The notes beneath the pieces are model-generated. The model was not told where the DNA came from, ran no database searches, and saw nothing but the letters and a program-made list of their open reading frames with translations. A stretch of 64,000 nt of DNA from an uncultured Oscillospiraceae bacterium. Its GTDB lineage: Bacteria; Bacillota; Clostridia; Oscillospirales; Ruminococcaceae. The stretch is from the NCBI GenBank assembly GCA_934539585.1, contig CAKTCT010000009.1, positions 16,641 through 80,640 on the forward strand, written 5' to 3'. The position numbers and the translations under genes were made by a program. Of the stretch, positions 1 to 8,471 are shown in pieces. The number at the start of each line of letters is the position of its first letter. Positions within the stretch are counted from its first letter, which is position 1.

Positions 1-177
1 GAAGGCGTAGGAGCAGTAGGTGCAGCCGCCGGTGCCGCAGGTCCCGTCGATATTGGGGCAGGAAAATCCGCCGTCCAGGGAGACCTTGAAGACCTTCCCG
101 CCGTACCTTTCCCGCAGGTAGTAGTCCCAGGTGTGATACCGCTTGTTGGAGCGGGAGTAGGGAAATGGATTGTCCAT
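1..177 (-). CDS. YhcC/TIGR01212-type radical SAM protein, N-terminal fragment
   Basis: Only the first 59 codons lie in the window; the gene continues past the left edge. The start ATG at 177 is preceded by AGGAGG at a good distance. The translation shows SLDGGFSCPN followed by a Cys-rich stretch ending GGCTYC, which is the arrangement seen at the N-terminus of the YhcC (TIGR01212) radical SAM family, where clustered cysteines bind a 4Fe-4S cluster used to cleave S-adenosylmethionine. The substrate of this family is not settled. It is transcribed away from the tryptophan transporter and shares no promoter with it. The family call rests on a short stretch, so it is probable rather than certain. 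Confidence 0.75.
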   Translation of the reverse strand, partial: MDNPFPYSRSNKRYHTWDYYLRERYGGKVFKVSLDGGFSCPNIDGTCGTGGCTYCSYAF

Positions 178-287
178 CAGAACGCCTCCTGTCCCTTGTA
201 TTGTACCACAACCGACCGCCTGGTTTCAACGCCGGGGCGGGGAATTTTGCGATTCTGAAAAAATCCGGAAAAAATTTCGGAAAACCA

Positions 288-316
288 TTGACACGGGAAA
301 CTTTGTGTGCTATACT
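288..316 (+). promoter_or_regulatory. sigma-A promoter of the T-box leader
   Basis: TTGACA at 288-293 and TATACT at 311-316 with a 17-base spacer. It sits just upstream of the T-box leader, so transcription should start near 323. Confidence 0.85.
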
Positions 317-319
317 CTC

Positions 320-606
320 ATTAAACTGTTGAAGAAGAGTAAGTAAATTCCAAAACGATTCTTCCAGAGAGCCGCAGGCGGTGGGATTGCGGCAGGATAC
401 GATGGAGTTGAATGGACTTCTGAGGGCGATCGGAAACAGGGTTTCCTGGAGTATGTGAGACGGAGCAAGGCTCTCCGTAATCAAAGGCCGGCGTATCGCA
501 GTGTACGTGTTGAGTGGGCGCAGTATTTGCGTCAAGCCGGGTGGCACCACAGGAAGTTTTCTCCTGTCCCAGCAATTCGTTAGGAATTGGCGGGACGGGA
601 TTTTTT
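320..606 (+). promoter_or_regulatory. T-box riboswitch, tryptophan specifier
   Basis: The leader has the usual T-box landmarks in order: a GAAGAAGAGTAAG start of stem I, AGAGAG near 366-371, a closing strand of stem I containing GAATGGACTTC, the T-box bulge GGGTGGCACCAC (539-550), and a rho-independent terminator (stem about 563-599, T-run 601-606). The triplet in specifier position is TGG at 413-415 followed by A, so uncharged tRNA-Trp is the expected signal. Uncharged tRNA binding would favour an antiterminator and let transcription reach the transporter genes. The T-box core ends CACCAC where many members have CACCGCG. The specifier is read from the pattern, not from a computed fold. Confidence 0.87.
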
Positions 607-627
607 GTTTTTCAAGGAGGTTTTCCC

Positions 628-696
628 ATGATTCTGATGACCAGACGCTGGCGCTGCCGCGCCGGAGAATCTTTTGACCGAACCTCATCCGAATAA
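628..696 (+). CDS. Short leader ORF (22 codons) between T-box and trpX
   Basis: A 22-residue reading frame begins ATG at 628 behind a perfect AAGGAGG (615-621), and ends TAA at 696, 32 bases before trpX. It starts only about 20 bases after the T-box terminator T-run, so it is translated only on read-through transcripts. It is Arg-rich and contains one Trp codon. It resembles no family known to me. It may be a leader peptide that couples ribosomes to the trpX start, or a chance frame; the strong ribosome-binding site is the only direct support. Confidence 0.35.
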   Translation: MILMTRRWRCRAGESFDRTSSE

Positions 697-728
697 ACGC
701 TTCGACACCTGAAAGGCAGGAAAATACA

Positions 729-1784
729 ATGAAAAAGATGAAAAAAATCGCTGCGATGACCCTCTCCCTTCTCATGGCTGCGGCCGGATTTACCGCCTGC
801 GGCTCCGCGGACGCCTCCTCCGCTGTCGGAACGGCCGAGTACACCATTGGCATCTGCAACTACGTGGACGACGCTTCTCTGAACCAGATCGTGGAGAACA
901 TCCAGAACCGGCTGACCGCCATCGGCGAGGAAAAGGACGTTTCCTTTAAAGTGGATTACGACAACTGCAACGCCGACGCCAACCTCATGAGCCAGATCAT
1001 CGCCAACTTCACCGCCGACAAGGCCGACCTCATGGTGGGCGTGGCCACCCCCGTGGCCATGGCCATGCAGGCCGCCACCGAGGACAGCGGCGTTCCCGTG
1101 GTCTTTGCTGCGGTCTCCGATCCGGTGTCCACGGGGCTGGTGGACTCCCTGGAGGCTCCCGGCAGCAACATCACCGGCACCTCCGACTACCTGGACACCA
1201 CGGCGGTGATGAACCTGATCTTCGCCGCCAACCCTGACGCCAAGAAGATCGGCCTGCTCTACGACGTGGGCCAGGATTCCTCCGCCACCCCCATCGCCAA
1301 GGCCAAGGAGTATCTGGACGCGCACAACATCGAATATGTGGAGCACACCGGCACCACGGTGGACGAGGTGGCTCTGGCCGCCCAGGCCATGGTGGCCGAC
1401 GGCGTGGACGCGGTCTTTACCCCCACGGACAACACCATCATGAAGGCCGAGCTCACCATCTATGAGACCCTGGCCGACGCGGGCATCCCCCACTACACCG
1501 GAGCCGACTCCTTCGCCCTCAACGGCGCGTTCCTGGGCTACGGCGTGGACTATGCCAACCTGGGCGTGGAAACCGCCAACATGATCGCCGAAATTCTCCT
1601 GGACGGCAAAAATCCCGGCGAGCTGGCGGTGCGGACCTTCGACAACGGCACCGCTACGGTGAACACCGAGGTCTGCGAGAAGCTGGGCTACGACTTCGCC
1701 GAGATCGAGGCGGCCTTCGCCCCCTACTGCACCAAGGTGGAGAGCATCGTCACCGCCGAAAGCTTCGACGATCTGAGCAAATAA
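729..1784 (+). CDS. trpX: ABC transporter substrate-binding lipoprotein, predicted tryptophan (TrpX-like)
   Basis: 351-residue solute-binding lipoprotein of the DUF534/ABC_sub_bind family (COG2984). It has a basic N-terminus, a hydrophobic segment and a lipobox FTAC with Cys24, so it should be anchored to the outer face of the membrane. The two-lobe periplasmic-binding fold is suggested by the internal stretch PVVFAAVSDPVSTGLV typical of this family. It is first of three tightly spaced genes (26 bases to the permease) behind a T-box with a Trp specifier. Members of this family under Trp T-boxes were predicted as TrpX of the TrpXYZ importer; that role is taken from the family and leader, not from the protein alone. 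Confidence 0.85.
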   Translation: MKKMKKIAAMTLSLLMAAAGFTACGSADASSAVGTAEYTIGICNYVDDASLNQIVENIQNRLTAIGEEKDVSFKVDYDNCNADANLMSQIIANFTADKADLMVGVATPVAMAMQAATEDSGVPVVFAAVSDPVSTGLVDSLEAPGSNITGTSDYLDTTAVMNLIFAANPDAKKIGLLYDVGQDSSATPIAKAKEYLDAHNIEYVEHTGTTVDEVALAAQAMVADGVDAVFTPTDNTIMKAELTIYETLADAGIPHYTGADSFALNGAFLGYGVDYANLGVETANMIAEILLDGKNPGELAVRTFDNGTATVNTEVCEKLGYDFAEIEAAFAPYCTKVESIVTAESFDDLSK

Positions 1785-1810
1785 GATTTTAACAGAGGAC
1801 GGTTGATCAC

Positions 1811-2743
1811 ATGTCGTTGGATTCGATTCTCACCTTGCTGCAAACCGCGCTGGAGCTGGGGCTCATCAGCTCCCTGACGGTGCTGGCCCTGTTTCTGAGC
1901 TACTCCATGCTCAACGTCTGCGACCTGTCCACGGACGGCTGTTTCACTCTGGGAGCCACCGTGGGGGCTGCCGTGGCCATTGCGGGCCACCCCTATCTTG
2001 CCATTGCGGCGGCCATGGGGGCCGGGATTCTCTCCGGCTTTGTCACGGCCATTCTGCAGACCAAAATGGGGGTCAACAGCCTGCTGGCGGGAATCATCGT
2101 GAACACCGCCCTCTACTCCGTCAACATCGCCGTCATGGGCAACTCCTCCATCCTGAACATGAACAAGACCGAGACGGTCTTCACCAAGGTCCGGGAGCTG
2201 CTCCAGCGGGTGAAGCTGGGCGGGGCCTATAAGCTGGTGGTGGCGGGGGTTGCCGTGATTCTAGTGGCGGTGCTCCTGGCGCTGTTCCTGAAGACCCGGC
2301 TGGGCCTTGCCATCCGGGCCACCGGCGACAATCCGGACATGGTCCGGTCCTCCTCCATCAATCCGGCGGTGACGACCATTGTGGGCCTCTGCGTGGCCAA
2401 CGCCTTCACCGGGCTGTCCGGGTGTCTGCTGGCCCAGTCCCAGAAGTCGGTGAACATCGATATCGGAACCGGCATGGTGACGATTACCCTGGCGTCCCTC
2501 CTCATCGGCAACGTCTTTTTCGGCAAGCGGAGGCTGCCGCTGCGGATATTGGGCATGGTCATCGGCGCGTTTGTTTTCCGGCTGGTGTACACCATTGCTC
2601 TGCGGTTCGACATGCCGGCGTTCATGCTGAAGCTGGTCTCCTCGGTGATCGTGGTGGCGGCCATTTCCGCGCCTTACCTCAAGGAGCAGTTCCCGCTGTT
2701 CCGCCGCCGCATCCGGCAGCGCTTCGGAAGGGGGAATGTGTGA
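1811..2743 (+). CDS. trpY: ABC transporter permease, predicted tryptophan (TrpY-like)
   Basis: 310-residue, very hydrophobic membrane protein of the BPD_transp_2 permease group (COG4120), the partner usually found with COG2984 binding proteins. Many glycine-rich helices are visible, for example GATVGAAVAIAGHPYLAIAAAMGAG and the loop AIRATGDNPDMVRSSSINP, which is a conserved permease motif in this group (residues about 168-190). The C-terminus is short and basic (RRRIRQRFGRG). Its stop codon overlaps the next start, so permease and ATPase are translationally coupled. It presumably forms the membrane channel of the tryptophan importer. Confidence 0.85.
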   Translation: MSLDSILTLLQTALELGLISSLTVLALFLSYSMLNVCDLSTDGCFTLGATVGAAVAIAGHPYLAIAAAMGAGILSGFVTAILQTKMGVNSLLAGIIVNTALYSVNIAVMGNSSILNMNKTETVFTKVRELLQRVKLGGAYKLVVAGVAVILVAVLLALFLKTRLGLAIRATGDNPDMVRSSSINPAVTTIVGLCVANAFTGLSGCLLAQSQKSVNIDIGTGMVTITLASLLIGNVFFGKRRLPLRILGMVIGAFVFRLVYTIALRFDMPAFMLKLVSSVIVVAAISAPYLKEQFPLFRRRIRQRFGRGNV

Positions 2744-3537
2744 TGCTGGAGCTTTCTCACATCTCCAAGACCTTCAATCCCGGGTCCATCAACGCCAAAA
2801 AGCCTCTGGACGACCTGTCGCTGAAGGTGGCGGACGGGGATTTCATCACCATTATCGGGGCCAACGGCGCGGGAAAATCCACCCTCTTTAACGCCATTGC
2901 CGGGAGCTTCATTGTGGACACCGGCAAAATTCTTCTGGACGGAAAAGACATCACTCTGACTCCGGAGCACAAGCGGGCCCGGGTCATCGGGCGGCTGTTC
3001 CAGGACCCCATGCGGGGCAGCGCTCCGGGGATGACCGTGGAGGAAAATCTGGCGCTGGCCGCGGGCCGGAGCAGCTGGTTCGGGTGGTTCGCCCCGGTTT
3101 TTCCGGCGGAGAAAAAGCGGTTCCGGGAGCGGGTGGCCCTGCTGGGCATGGGCCTGGAGGACCAGATGGAGCAGCCGGTGGGCCTGCTTTCCGGCGGGCA
3201 GCGCCAGGCGCTGACGCTGATGATGGCCACGCTGAACCCGCCCAAGGTCCTGCTCCTGGACGAGCACACCGCCGCTCTGGACCCCGGCACGGCGGAGAAG
3301 GTGCTGAATCTGACCAAGTCCATTGTGGAGGAGCACCATCTGACCTGCATGATGATCACCCACAACATGCAGTCCGCCCTGGACCTGGGCAGCCGGACGC
3401 TGATGCTGAACCAGGGCCGGATCGTCATGGACGTTTCCGGGGAAGAACGGGAGGGCCTGACGGTCCCGGACCTGCTGGAGCGGTTCAGGGAAGCCTCCGG
3501 CAAGGAGCTGAACAACGACCGGATGCTGCTGATCTGA
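2743..3537 (+). CDS. trpZ: ABC transporter ATP-binding protein, predicted tryptophan (TrpZ-like)
   Basis: 264-residue ATPase starting at the ATG that overlaps the trpY stop by one base; a longer frame upstream is a shadow of trpY. Walker A is GANGAGKST (residues 39-47), the signature is LSGGQRQALTL and Walker B is VLLLDEH, followed by the switch His in MITHN. It belongs to the COG1101 branch that accompanies COG2984/COG4120 importers. It should energise uptake by the TrpX/TrpY complex on the cytoplasmic side. A strong terminator follows at once, closing the operon. Confidence 0.86.
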   Translation: MLELSHISKTFNPGSINAKKPLDDLSLKVADGDFITIIGANGAGKSTLFNAIAGSFIVDTGKILLDGKDITLTPEHKRARVIGRLFQDPMRGSAPGMTVEENLALAAGRSSWFGWFAPVFPAEKKRFRERVALLGMGLEDQMEQPVGLLSGGQRQALTLMMATLNPPKVLLLDEHTAALDPGTAEKVLNLTKSIVEEHHLTCMMITHNMQSALDLGSRTLMLNQGRIVMDVSGEEREGLTVPDLLERFREASGKELNNDRMLLI

Positions 3538-3547
3538 CAAAAAATAC

Positions 3548-3584
3548 CGAGCCGACGGCCTTCTGGGCTGCCGGCTCGTTTTTT
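3548..3584 (+). terminator. Rho-independent terminator of the trpXYZ operon
   Basis: CGAGCCG (3548-3554) pairs with CGGCTCG (3572-3578), with additional GC pairing inside the loop, followed by TTTTTT (3579-3584). It lies 11 bases after the trpZ stop. Confidence 0.85.
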
Positions 3585-3585
3585 G

Positions 3586-4053
3586 CTATTTTAAAGAGAG
3601 AACATAGACCTGACAGGGGTTCCATTCATCCCACAGGGTGGGGAAGACCTCAAATTCCTGAAAGCCCAGACTTTGATAGAACCGATTGGTGGCGTCGTAT
3701 TCCGGGTACCGGCCCATTTCCACGGTTTTTACCTGGAGAAAGGCATAGCCCCGGGCCGCCGCGTAGTCCCGGGCCGCCGTGAAAAGCGCCCGGCCGATGC
3801 CCTGGCGGTGACAGTCCTTCCGGACGCCCATGACCGCCAGCTCCATGGTAGCGGCGCCGGTCTCCTTCAGGCAGAGGAAGCCCAGGGGTGTCTCTCCATC
3901 CAGGGCGGCGAAAAAGGGCTGCTCCCGGCTGGCCGCAATGTATTCTTCCCGGGACTCGGGAATGCCGAACCACTGGGGCAGGGCCTCCAGAAGCTCCCGG
4001 GCAATGGCGGCTTTCCGCTCCGGAGAGGCGATCCGGCAGATTTCCGCCGTCAT
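3586..4053 (-). CDS. GNAT family N-acetyltransferase
   Basis: 155-residue protein with the GNAT acetyl-CoA fold. The core is visible as MELAVMGVRKDCHRQGIGRAL, the V-x-x-x-x-R/Q-x-x-G-x-G/A motif A that binds the pyrophosphate of acetyl-CoA, then a second conserved stretch NRFYQSLGFQEFE near the C-terminus (motif B region). The ATG overlaps the stop of the upstream membrane protein by four bases (4050-4053), so the two are co-transcribed. Its acceptor substrate cannot be read from sequence; small-molecule or ribosomal amine acetylation are both possible for this size class. Confidence 0.88.
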   Translation of the reverse strand: MTAEICRIASPERKAAIARELLEALPQWFGIPESREEYIAASREQPFFAALDGETPLGFLCLKETGAATMELAVMGVRKDCHRQGIGRALFTAARDYAAARGYAFLQVKTVEMGRYPEYDATNRFYQSLGFQEFEVFPTLWDEWNPCQVYVLSLK

Positions 4054-4904
4054 TCCGCAGAAGTCTCCGCCGGGATGGGGGTCTCGGTGCCCCGGAGCAC
4101 CGGGTATTCCTCCACCATGATGTTGTGGACGAAATCCAGGCTGTTCAGGTAGGCGTTGTAGATTTTTTCCTTGGAGCCGTCGGCGGTGCCGCCCAAGGCC
4201 CGGACGCAGAGGAACACGTCCTCGTCCAGCTTGCTGATGCCCATTTTCTTCCCCAGACGGGTCTTGTTGAGGATCAGCTTGTCTCCTTGGATGGTGTCGG
4301 TCTGGTCGGGGTACAGCTCCTCCAGGTTCACGAAGATGTCATTGACGGTATCGCCGTCGGATTCGGTGATCATGTCGTAGACGTCCTGGTCCATGATGAA
4401 GATCAGCTCATCGCCGGCGGCCATGACCGCCATGAGCTTCTGGATGTTGACGGTGTTCATCTGGGCGTCGGCGCTTTCGGCGTTTTCCCCCACGGCCAGG
4501 GTCATTTCATCGTAGAGGACGTTTACTTTTCCGTCGCCATTGTAGTCGGTGATGTACTTGGCAAGGTCCGTGGACAGGTTCTGGTTGACGGCGCTGAAGG
4601 TGTACTTGCTGGCCGTGGCAACGGAAAGGTCGTACTTGGTGCCGAAAAAGACGTCCTTGATGAACCAGGCCCCCAGGATCACGATGAATACCACGACCCA
4701 GGTGGTGGCTTTGTAGTGGTACCAGTAGTTTTTCCACTTTTCCTTGAAGGTTTTGGGGACAAGCTGTTCCTCTTTCTGGAAGAATTGGGTGGTATCGGCG
4801 TTCTGGTTCTCCGCAGCCGCCTGCTGCATCTTTTTCAGCTCGATAAGCTCGTGGAGCTCGCGCTGCTGCGGGTCCACGTAGGGGTTCTGTTTCTTTTTCG
4901 CCAT
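4050..4904 (-). CDS. Hypothetical single-pass membrane protein
   Basis: 284 residues that I do not place in a named family. The first ~65 residues are charged and Gln-rich and probably cytoplasmic with a coiled-coil tendency (HELIELKKMQQAAAENQ). One clear membrane helix spans about 67-86, and the remaining ~195 residues would be outside the cell; they are acidic and mixed alpha/beta in appearance with no cysteine-rich or catalytic motif that I recognise. The start ATG at 4904 has GGGAGG upstream. It is first in a two-gene unit with the GNAT enzyme. A DUF-type extracellular domain is likely. Confidence 0.72.
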   Translation of the reverse strand: MAKKKQNPYVDPQQRELHELIELKKMQQAAAENQNADTTQFFQKEEQLVPKTFKEKWKNYWYHYKATTWVVVFIVILGAWFIKDVFFGTKYDLSVATASKYTFSAVNQNLSTDLAKYITDYNGDGKVNVLYDEMTLAVGENAESADAQMNTVNIQKLMAVMAAGDELIFIMDQDVYDMITESDGDTVNDIFVNLEELYPDQTDTIQGDKLILNKTRLGKKMGISKLDEDVFLCVRALGGTADGSKEKIYNAYLNSLDFVHNIMVEEYPVLRGTETPIPAETSAE

Positions 4905-5042
4905 GAGGGGGAGCCTCCCGTCCGCGGCAGAGGGCCGCGTGAATTCAATTAAGTATAGTGAACCACAAAATTGTTACGTCAGTTTGAAAAAACCGTCAAT
5001 TTTCGCAAAAAAGCGGCTTTTGGGATCGGAACGCCCGGGCTC

Positions 5043-5071
5043 TTGATTTTTTTGCGGCGGATTGGTATAAT
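5043..5071 (+). promoter_or_regulatory. sigma-A promoter of the aldo/keto reductase gene
   Basis: TTGATT at 5043-5048 and a perfect TATAAT at 5066-5071 with 17 bases between. It lies about 30 bases upstream of the start codon at 5102. Confidence 0.85.
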
Positions 5072-5101
5072 CCTTTGTATAAGCGGAAAAGGAGGAATTC
5101 C

Positions 5102-6106
5102 ATGGAATACGCAAAGCTGGGCAGTACGGAAATCGAGGTTTCCGGAATCTGCGTGGGCTGCATGAGCTTCGGCAAGGCCGGGACCATGCACGACTGGACC
5201 CTGGACCAGGAGGCTGCCGAGGGCGTGGTGAAGCACGCCCTTTCCCTGGGAATCAACTTCTTTGACACAGCCAACGGCTATTCCGCCGGGACCAGCGAGG
5301 AGTATCTGGGGCGGGCGCTGAAAAGGAACGCGGCCCGGGACCGGGTGGTCATTGCCTCCAAGGTGTACTTTAACCCCGGCAGGCTCTCCCGGGAGGCCAT
5401 TTTCCGGGAGATCGACGGCTCGCTGAAGCGGCTGGGCACCGACTATCTGGACCTGTACATCATCCATCGGTTCGACTACGAGACCCCCATCGAGGAGACC
5501 ATGGAGGCCCTCAACGACCTGGTCCGGGCCGGGAAGGTCCGGGCCCTGGGGGCGTCGGCCATGTACGGCTACCAGTTCTACAACATGCAGCTGGCCGCCC
5601 GGGACCACGGCTGGGCGGCGTTTCAGACCATGGAGAACCACTACAACCTCCTGTACCGGGAGGACGAGCGGGAGCTGATTCCCATCTGCAAGCAGATGGG
5701 CGTTTCCCTGATGCCGTACAGCCCGCTGGCGGCGGGGCACCTGACCCGGCCCACCTGGAAGGCCGACACCCTCCGCAGCCGGACCGACCGGGTGGCCATG
5801 GGCAAGTACGACCGGACGGAGGAAGCGGACATGAAGATCGTCGCCCGGGTCCACGAACTGGCGGAAAAGTACGGCGTCAGGATGCAGGAGATCGCCCTGG
5901 CCTGGCAATGGGCCAAGGGGGTGGCGTCGCCCATTGTGGGGGCCACCAGGGCGGCCTATCTGGACGATGCCGCAGCCGCTTTGGAGGTGAAGCTGACGGC
6001 GGAGGACATCGCCTGGCTGGAGGAGCCCTATCTGCCCCACCGGATCGTGGGGGCCATCGACCGGAACCCTCCCCAGGGCGTCTTGCTCCTGGACGAGAAA
6101 AAGTGA
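5102..6106 (+). CDS. Aldo/keto reductase
   Basis: 334-residue NADPH-dependent oxidoreductase of the aldo/keto reductase superfamily, (beta/alpha)8 barrel, cytoplasmic. The catalytic tetrad is visible: Asp and Tyr in FFDTANGYSAGTSEEYLG, Lys in VVIASKVYF, and His in LYIIHRFDY. The cofactor-binding end contains ASPIVGATRAAYLDDA. Start chosen at ATG 5102 because GGAGG sits just upstream and the promoter at 5043-5071 leaves no room for the longer frame. The sequence resembles the YdhF/YajO-type branch acting on small aldehydes or sugars; the true substrate is not evident. It is monocistronic, with its own promoter and terminator. Confidence 0.9.
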   Translation: MEYAKLGSTEIEVSGICVGCMSFGKAGTMHDWTLDQEAAEGVVKHALSLGINFFDTANGYSAGTSEEYLGRALKRNAARDRVVIASKVYFNPGRLSREAIFREIDGSLKRLGTDYLDLYIIHRFDYETPIEETMEALNDLVRAGKVRALGASAMYGYQFYNMQLAARDHGWAAFQTMENHYNLLYREDERELIPICKQMGVSLMPYSPLAAGHLTRPTWKADTLRSRTDRVAMGKYDRTEEADMKIVARVHELAEKYGVRMQEIALAWQWAKGVASPIVGATRAAYLDDAAAALEVKLTAEDIAWLEEPYLPHRIVGAIDRNPPQGVLLLDEKK

Positions 6107-6110
6107 TCCC

Positions 6111-6152
6111 GGCCCCGCCGCAGTGGGGATTTGCGGCGGGGCGCTCTTTTTT
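6111..6152 (+). terminator. Rho-independent terminator after aldo/keto reductase
   Basis: CCCCGCCGCA (starting 6113) pairs with TGCGGCGGGG (6132-6141), followed by a T-rich run at 6147-6152. Confidence 0.82.
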
Positions 6153-6169
6153 GCATTTCCTGCAAATTC

Positions 6170-6199
6170 TTGATAGTTTCTGCAAAAAGCTGTTATAGA
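6170..6199 (+). promoter_or_regulatory. Probable promoter of the membrane AraC regulator
   Basis: TTGATA at 6170-6175 and TATAGA at 6194-6199, spacer 18. TGCAAA-type repeats at 6160-6166, 6181-6187 and 6205-6211 overlap it and could be regulator-binding sites. If transcription starts here, an ATG at 6204 would be at the very 5' end of the mRNA, supporting the TTG start at 6288. Confidence 0.55.
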
Positions 6200-6287
6200 A
6201 TTCTTGCAAAAAACATGCTATGATAAAAAAGTGGAATATTTTTGGTCAAAAAAGCCATCTTACCATGGAAAGCGGGGAGGAATCGCC

Positions 6288-8420
6288 TTGAACAAACATC
6301 GGAAGCGGGCTATCTCGCCCTTCTGTTCCAAGCTGGTCCTGACCATCGGGTTTCTGATCTGCGTACCCATGCTGCTGATCCAGATTCTGCTGTTCGTCAG
6401 TTCGTACAGCACCCTCCATCGGCAGAACGACCAGTATTACTATCTGAAGACCCAGAGCCTGTCCTCCCGGTTTTCCGCCCAGCTGGCCGGGTTCCGGAAG
6501 ATCGCGCTGAAAATCAGCAGCGCCTCCTATACCAGCAGCCTGAAAAAGTTCGAGAGCGACCCCAGCCCCTACCGGATGCTCAAGATTTCCGAGGAGCTGA
6601 AGGCCATTGCCGACACCAACTATCTGGCCAGCGGCGTGGGCATCTACTATCCCCGGCAGGACGTGGCCCTGAACAGCAGCGTTTACTACACCCTGGACAC
6701 CCTCTGCATCAGGCTGGGGGAAAACGATCCCGCCGTCCGGCAGAGGGTGGAGGCGGCCCTTTCCGCGCCCTATTCCGGCGGGACCTCCCTGGTGTTTTTT
6801 CCGTCCAACAGCGCCCGGACGGGGCGGATGCTGATCACCCTTCCCGTGAAGCTCAACCGCTACGACGATTATGACGCCGTGGTCTATTTTGTGGTGAACC
6901 AGAGCGATATGGCCACCGCCCTTTCCGGGGATGCGCCGTCGGAGAACAGTCTCTGCGCCATTTTCTCCCAGGAGGGGGAGCTGCTCTACGCCAGCGGCAG
7001 GACCGACCTTTTTGCTCAGGAGGAGTTCCAGGCGTACCTGGCGGACCCCTCCCAGATGTCCCGGACCTTTTCGGAGGAGACCGCCTATAAGTGGCAGGAT
7101 TCCGGCAGCCCCTACCTGTTTGTCACCCTGGTGGGGCAAAGCGAGCTGGAGGAAAACGCCCGGGCCTTTTTCCAGCGGATGGGCATCCTTCTGCTGATCA
7201 ACGTGGTCACGGTGGCGGCCATGATCTGCCTGACGGCGTACATCAATTACAGCCCTCTGCGGCGGCTGGTCTCCAGGGTGGGGGCTCCCGGCCAGGGCGG
7301 ATCGGAGTTCGACCAGCTGGAGCAGATCATCCGGGACCTGGACAGCCGGGCCGCGGACCAGGGCGTGGTCATCATGGACTACGTCCTCAACGACCTGCTG
7401 TACGGGATGCCGGTGAACCAGCCGGAGCTGGAACGGCTGATCCCCAACTTCCACTTCCGGTACTTCTGCGCGGTGTCCGTGACCTGCCGGCCGCCGTCGC
7501 CGGTCCAGTCGGAGCAGATTTCCCGGCGGATCGAGGAGGGGACCGGGTGCCGGAGCTATATCACGGACATGCCCCACAAGGACCACACCCTGTTCGTCTG
7601 TCTTTCCCAGAAGGACATGGACACCGCCGCCCTCGGGACCGCCATTTCCGCTGCGGTGGCGGAGGTGCTGGGGGAGGCGTGCAGCGTTTTCCCCGGCACG
7701 GTGGTGGAGCGGCTGGAGGACATTTCCGCGTCCTTTACCAGCTCCCAGGCCCAGCTGGGCGGCGAGGACGGCTCCGCCGGCAGCCGGGAGTATCCCAGTG
7801 CCCAGCTGGCCTTGCTGGAAAGCCAGCTTTCCGGGGGACGGATGGACGCGGCCCGGGAGCTCCTGGACGAAATTTTCGGCTGCATCGACCGGAACCGTCA
7901 CGACCGTTCTTTGGCGCGGTACCTCTGCTATGAGACCTTAAACGTCTGTCTTTCCGCCCGGAAGCGGTCCCCATGTCCCGTGGGAGACCAGGAAATGCAG
8001 GAGCTTCTGCGCTTCAAGGACCCGGAGGACCTCCACCGGATGCTGAAGCAGTCCCTTTCCGCCTGGAAGCAGGAGCCCGCCGGTCCCGGCAAGGAGGGGA
8101 GCCGTCAGCAGGAGGAGATCGTGGCCTATGTGGACCAGAATTTCCAGCGGCCGGAGCTGAGTCTGCTGACGGTGGCGGACCAGTTCGGCATCTCCATTTA
8201 CATGGTCAGCCGGTTGTTCAAAAACCAGACCGGGGCGGGATTCAAGGAGTACATCACCGCCCGGCGGCTGGAACAGGCGGCCCGGCTGCTCCTGGGTACC
8301 CGGGATTCGGTGTCCTCCATCGCCGCACAGGTGGGGTTTGAGTCCCCGGCGTACTTTACCTCCCTGTTCCGGGCGCGGTACGGGAAAACGCCCTCCCGGT
8401 ACCGGGACGACGGAAACTGA
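6288..8420 (+). CDS. Membrane-bound AraC family sensor-regulator (YesN-like)
   Basis: 710-residue regulator read from a TTG at 6288 behind GGGGAGG; an ATG frame 84 bases upstream lacks a ribosome-binding site. A first membrane helix (LVLTIGFLICVPMLLIQILLFV), a ~250-residue extracellular sensor region and a second helix (MGILLLINVVTVAAMICLTAYI) resemble the Cache-type input of Firmicute AraC sensors. The C-terminal ~100 residues carry two helix-turn-helix units, ending with the AraC signature (VSSIAAQVGFESPAYFTSLF). Such proteins usually sense carbohydrate outside the cell and activate neighbouring uptake or degradation genes, but no transporter lies beside it here. It lies between an aldo/keto reductase and an exporter operon, so its target is unclear. 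Confidence 0.88.
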   Translation: MNKHRKRAISPFCSKLVLTIGFLICVPMLLIQILLFVSSYSTLHRQNDQYYYLKTQSLSSRFSAQLAGFRKIALKISSASYTSSLKKFESDPSPYRMLKISEELKAIADTNYLASGVGIYYPRQDVALNSSVYYTLDTLCIRLGENDPAVRQRVEAALSAPYSGGTSLVFFPSNSARTGRMLITLPVKLNRYDDYDAVVYFVVNQSDMATALSGDAPSENSLCAIFSQEGELLYASGRTDLFAQEEFQAYLADPSQMSRTFSEETAYKWQDSGSPYLFVTLVGQSELEENARAFFQRMGILLLINVVTVAAMICLTAYINYSPLRRLVSRVGAPGQGGSEFDQLEQIIRDLDSRAADQGVVIMDYVLNDLLYGMPVNQPELERLIPNFHFRYFCAVSVTCRPPSPVQSEQISRRIEEGTGCRSYITDMPHKDHTLFVCLSQKDMDTAALGTAISAAVAEVLGEACSVFPGTVVERLEDISASFTSSQAQLGGEDGSAGSREYPSAQLALLESQLSGGRMDAARELLDEIFGCIDRNRHDRSLARYLCYETLNVCLSARKRSPCPVGDQEMQELLRFKDPEDLHRMLKQSLSAWKQEPAGPGKEGSRQQEEIVAYVDQNFQRPELSLLTVADQFGISIYMVSRLFKNQTGAGFKEYITARRLEQAARLLLGTRDSVSSIAAQVGFESPAYFTSLFRARYGKTPSRYRDDGN

Positions 8421-8429
8421 AACGCAGAA

Positions 8430-8468
8430 AATCCCCCGGCTCCGCCGCGTTGGCAGAGCCGGGGGATG
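8430..8468 (-). terminator. Terminator hairpin between convergent genes
   Basis: ATCCCCCGGCTC pairs with GAGCCGGGGGAT (8455-8466). On the minus strand it is followed by TTTTCTG, so it mainly ends the dehydrogenase transcript; on the plus strand the tail is poor in T. Confidence 0.7.
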
Positions 8469-8471
8469 GTC

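Noticed and set aside
612..1493. Long antisense open frame (293 codons) over trpX
   Set aside because: His/Gly/Val-rich composition typical of antisense frames in GC-rich genes; no ribosome-binding site or family feature, and the sense gene is clear.
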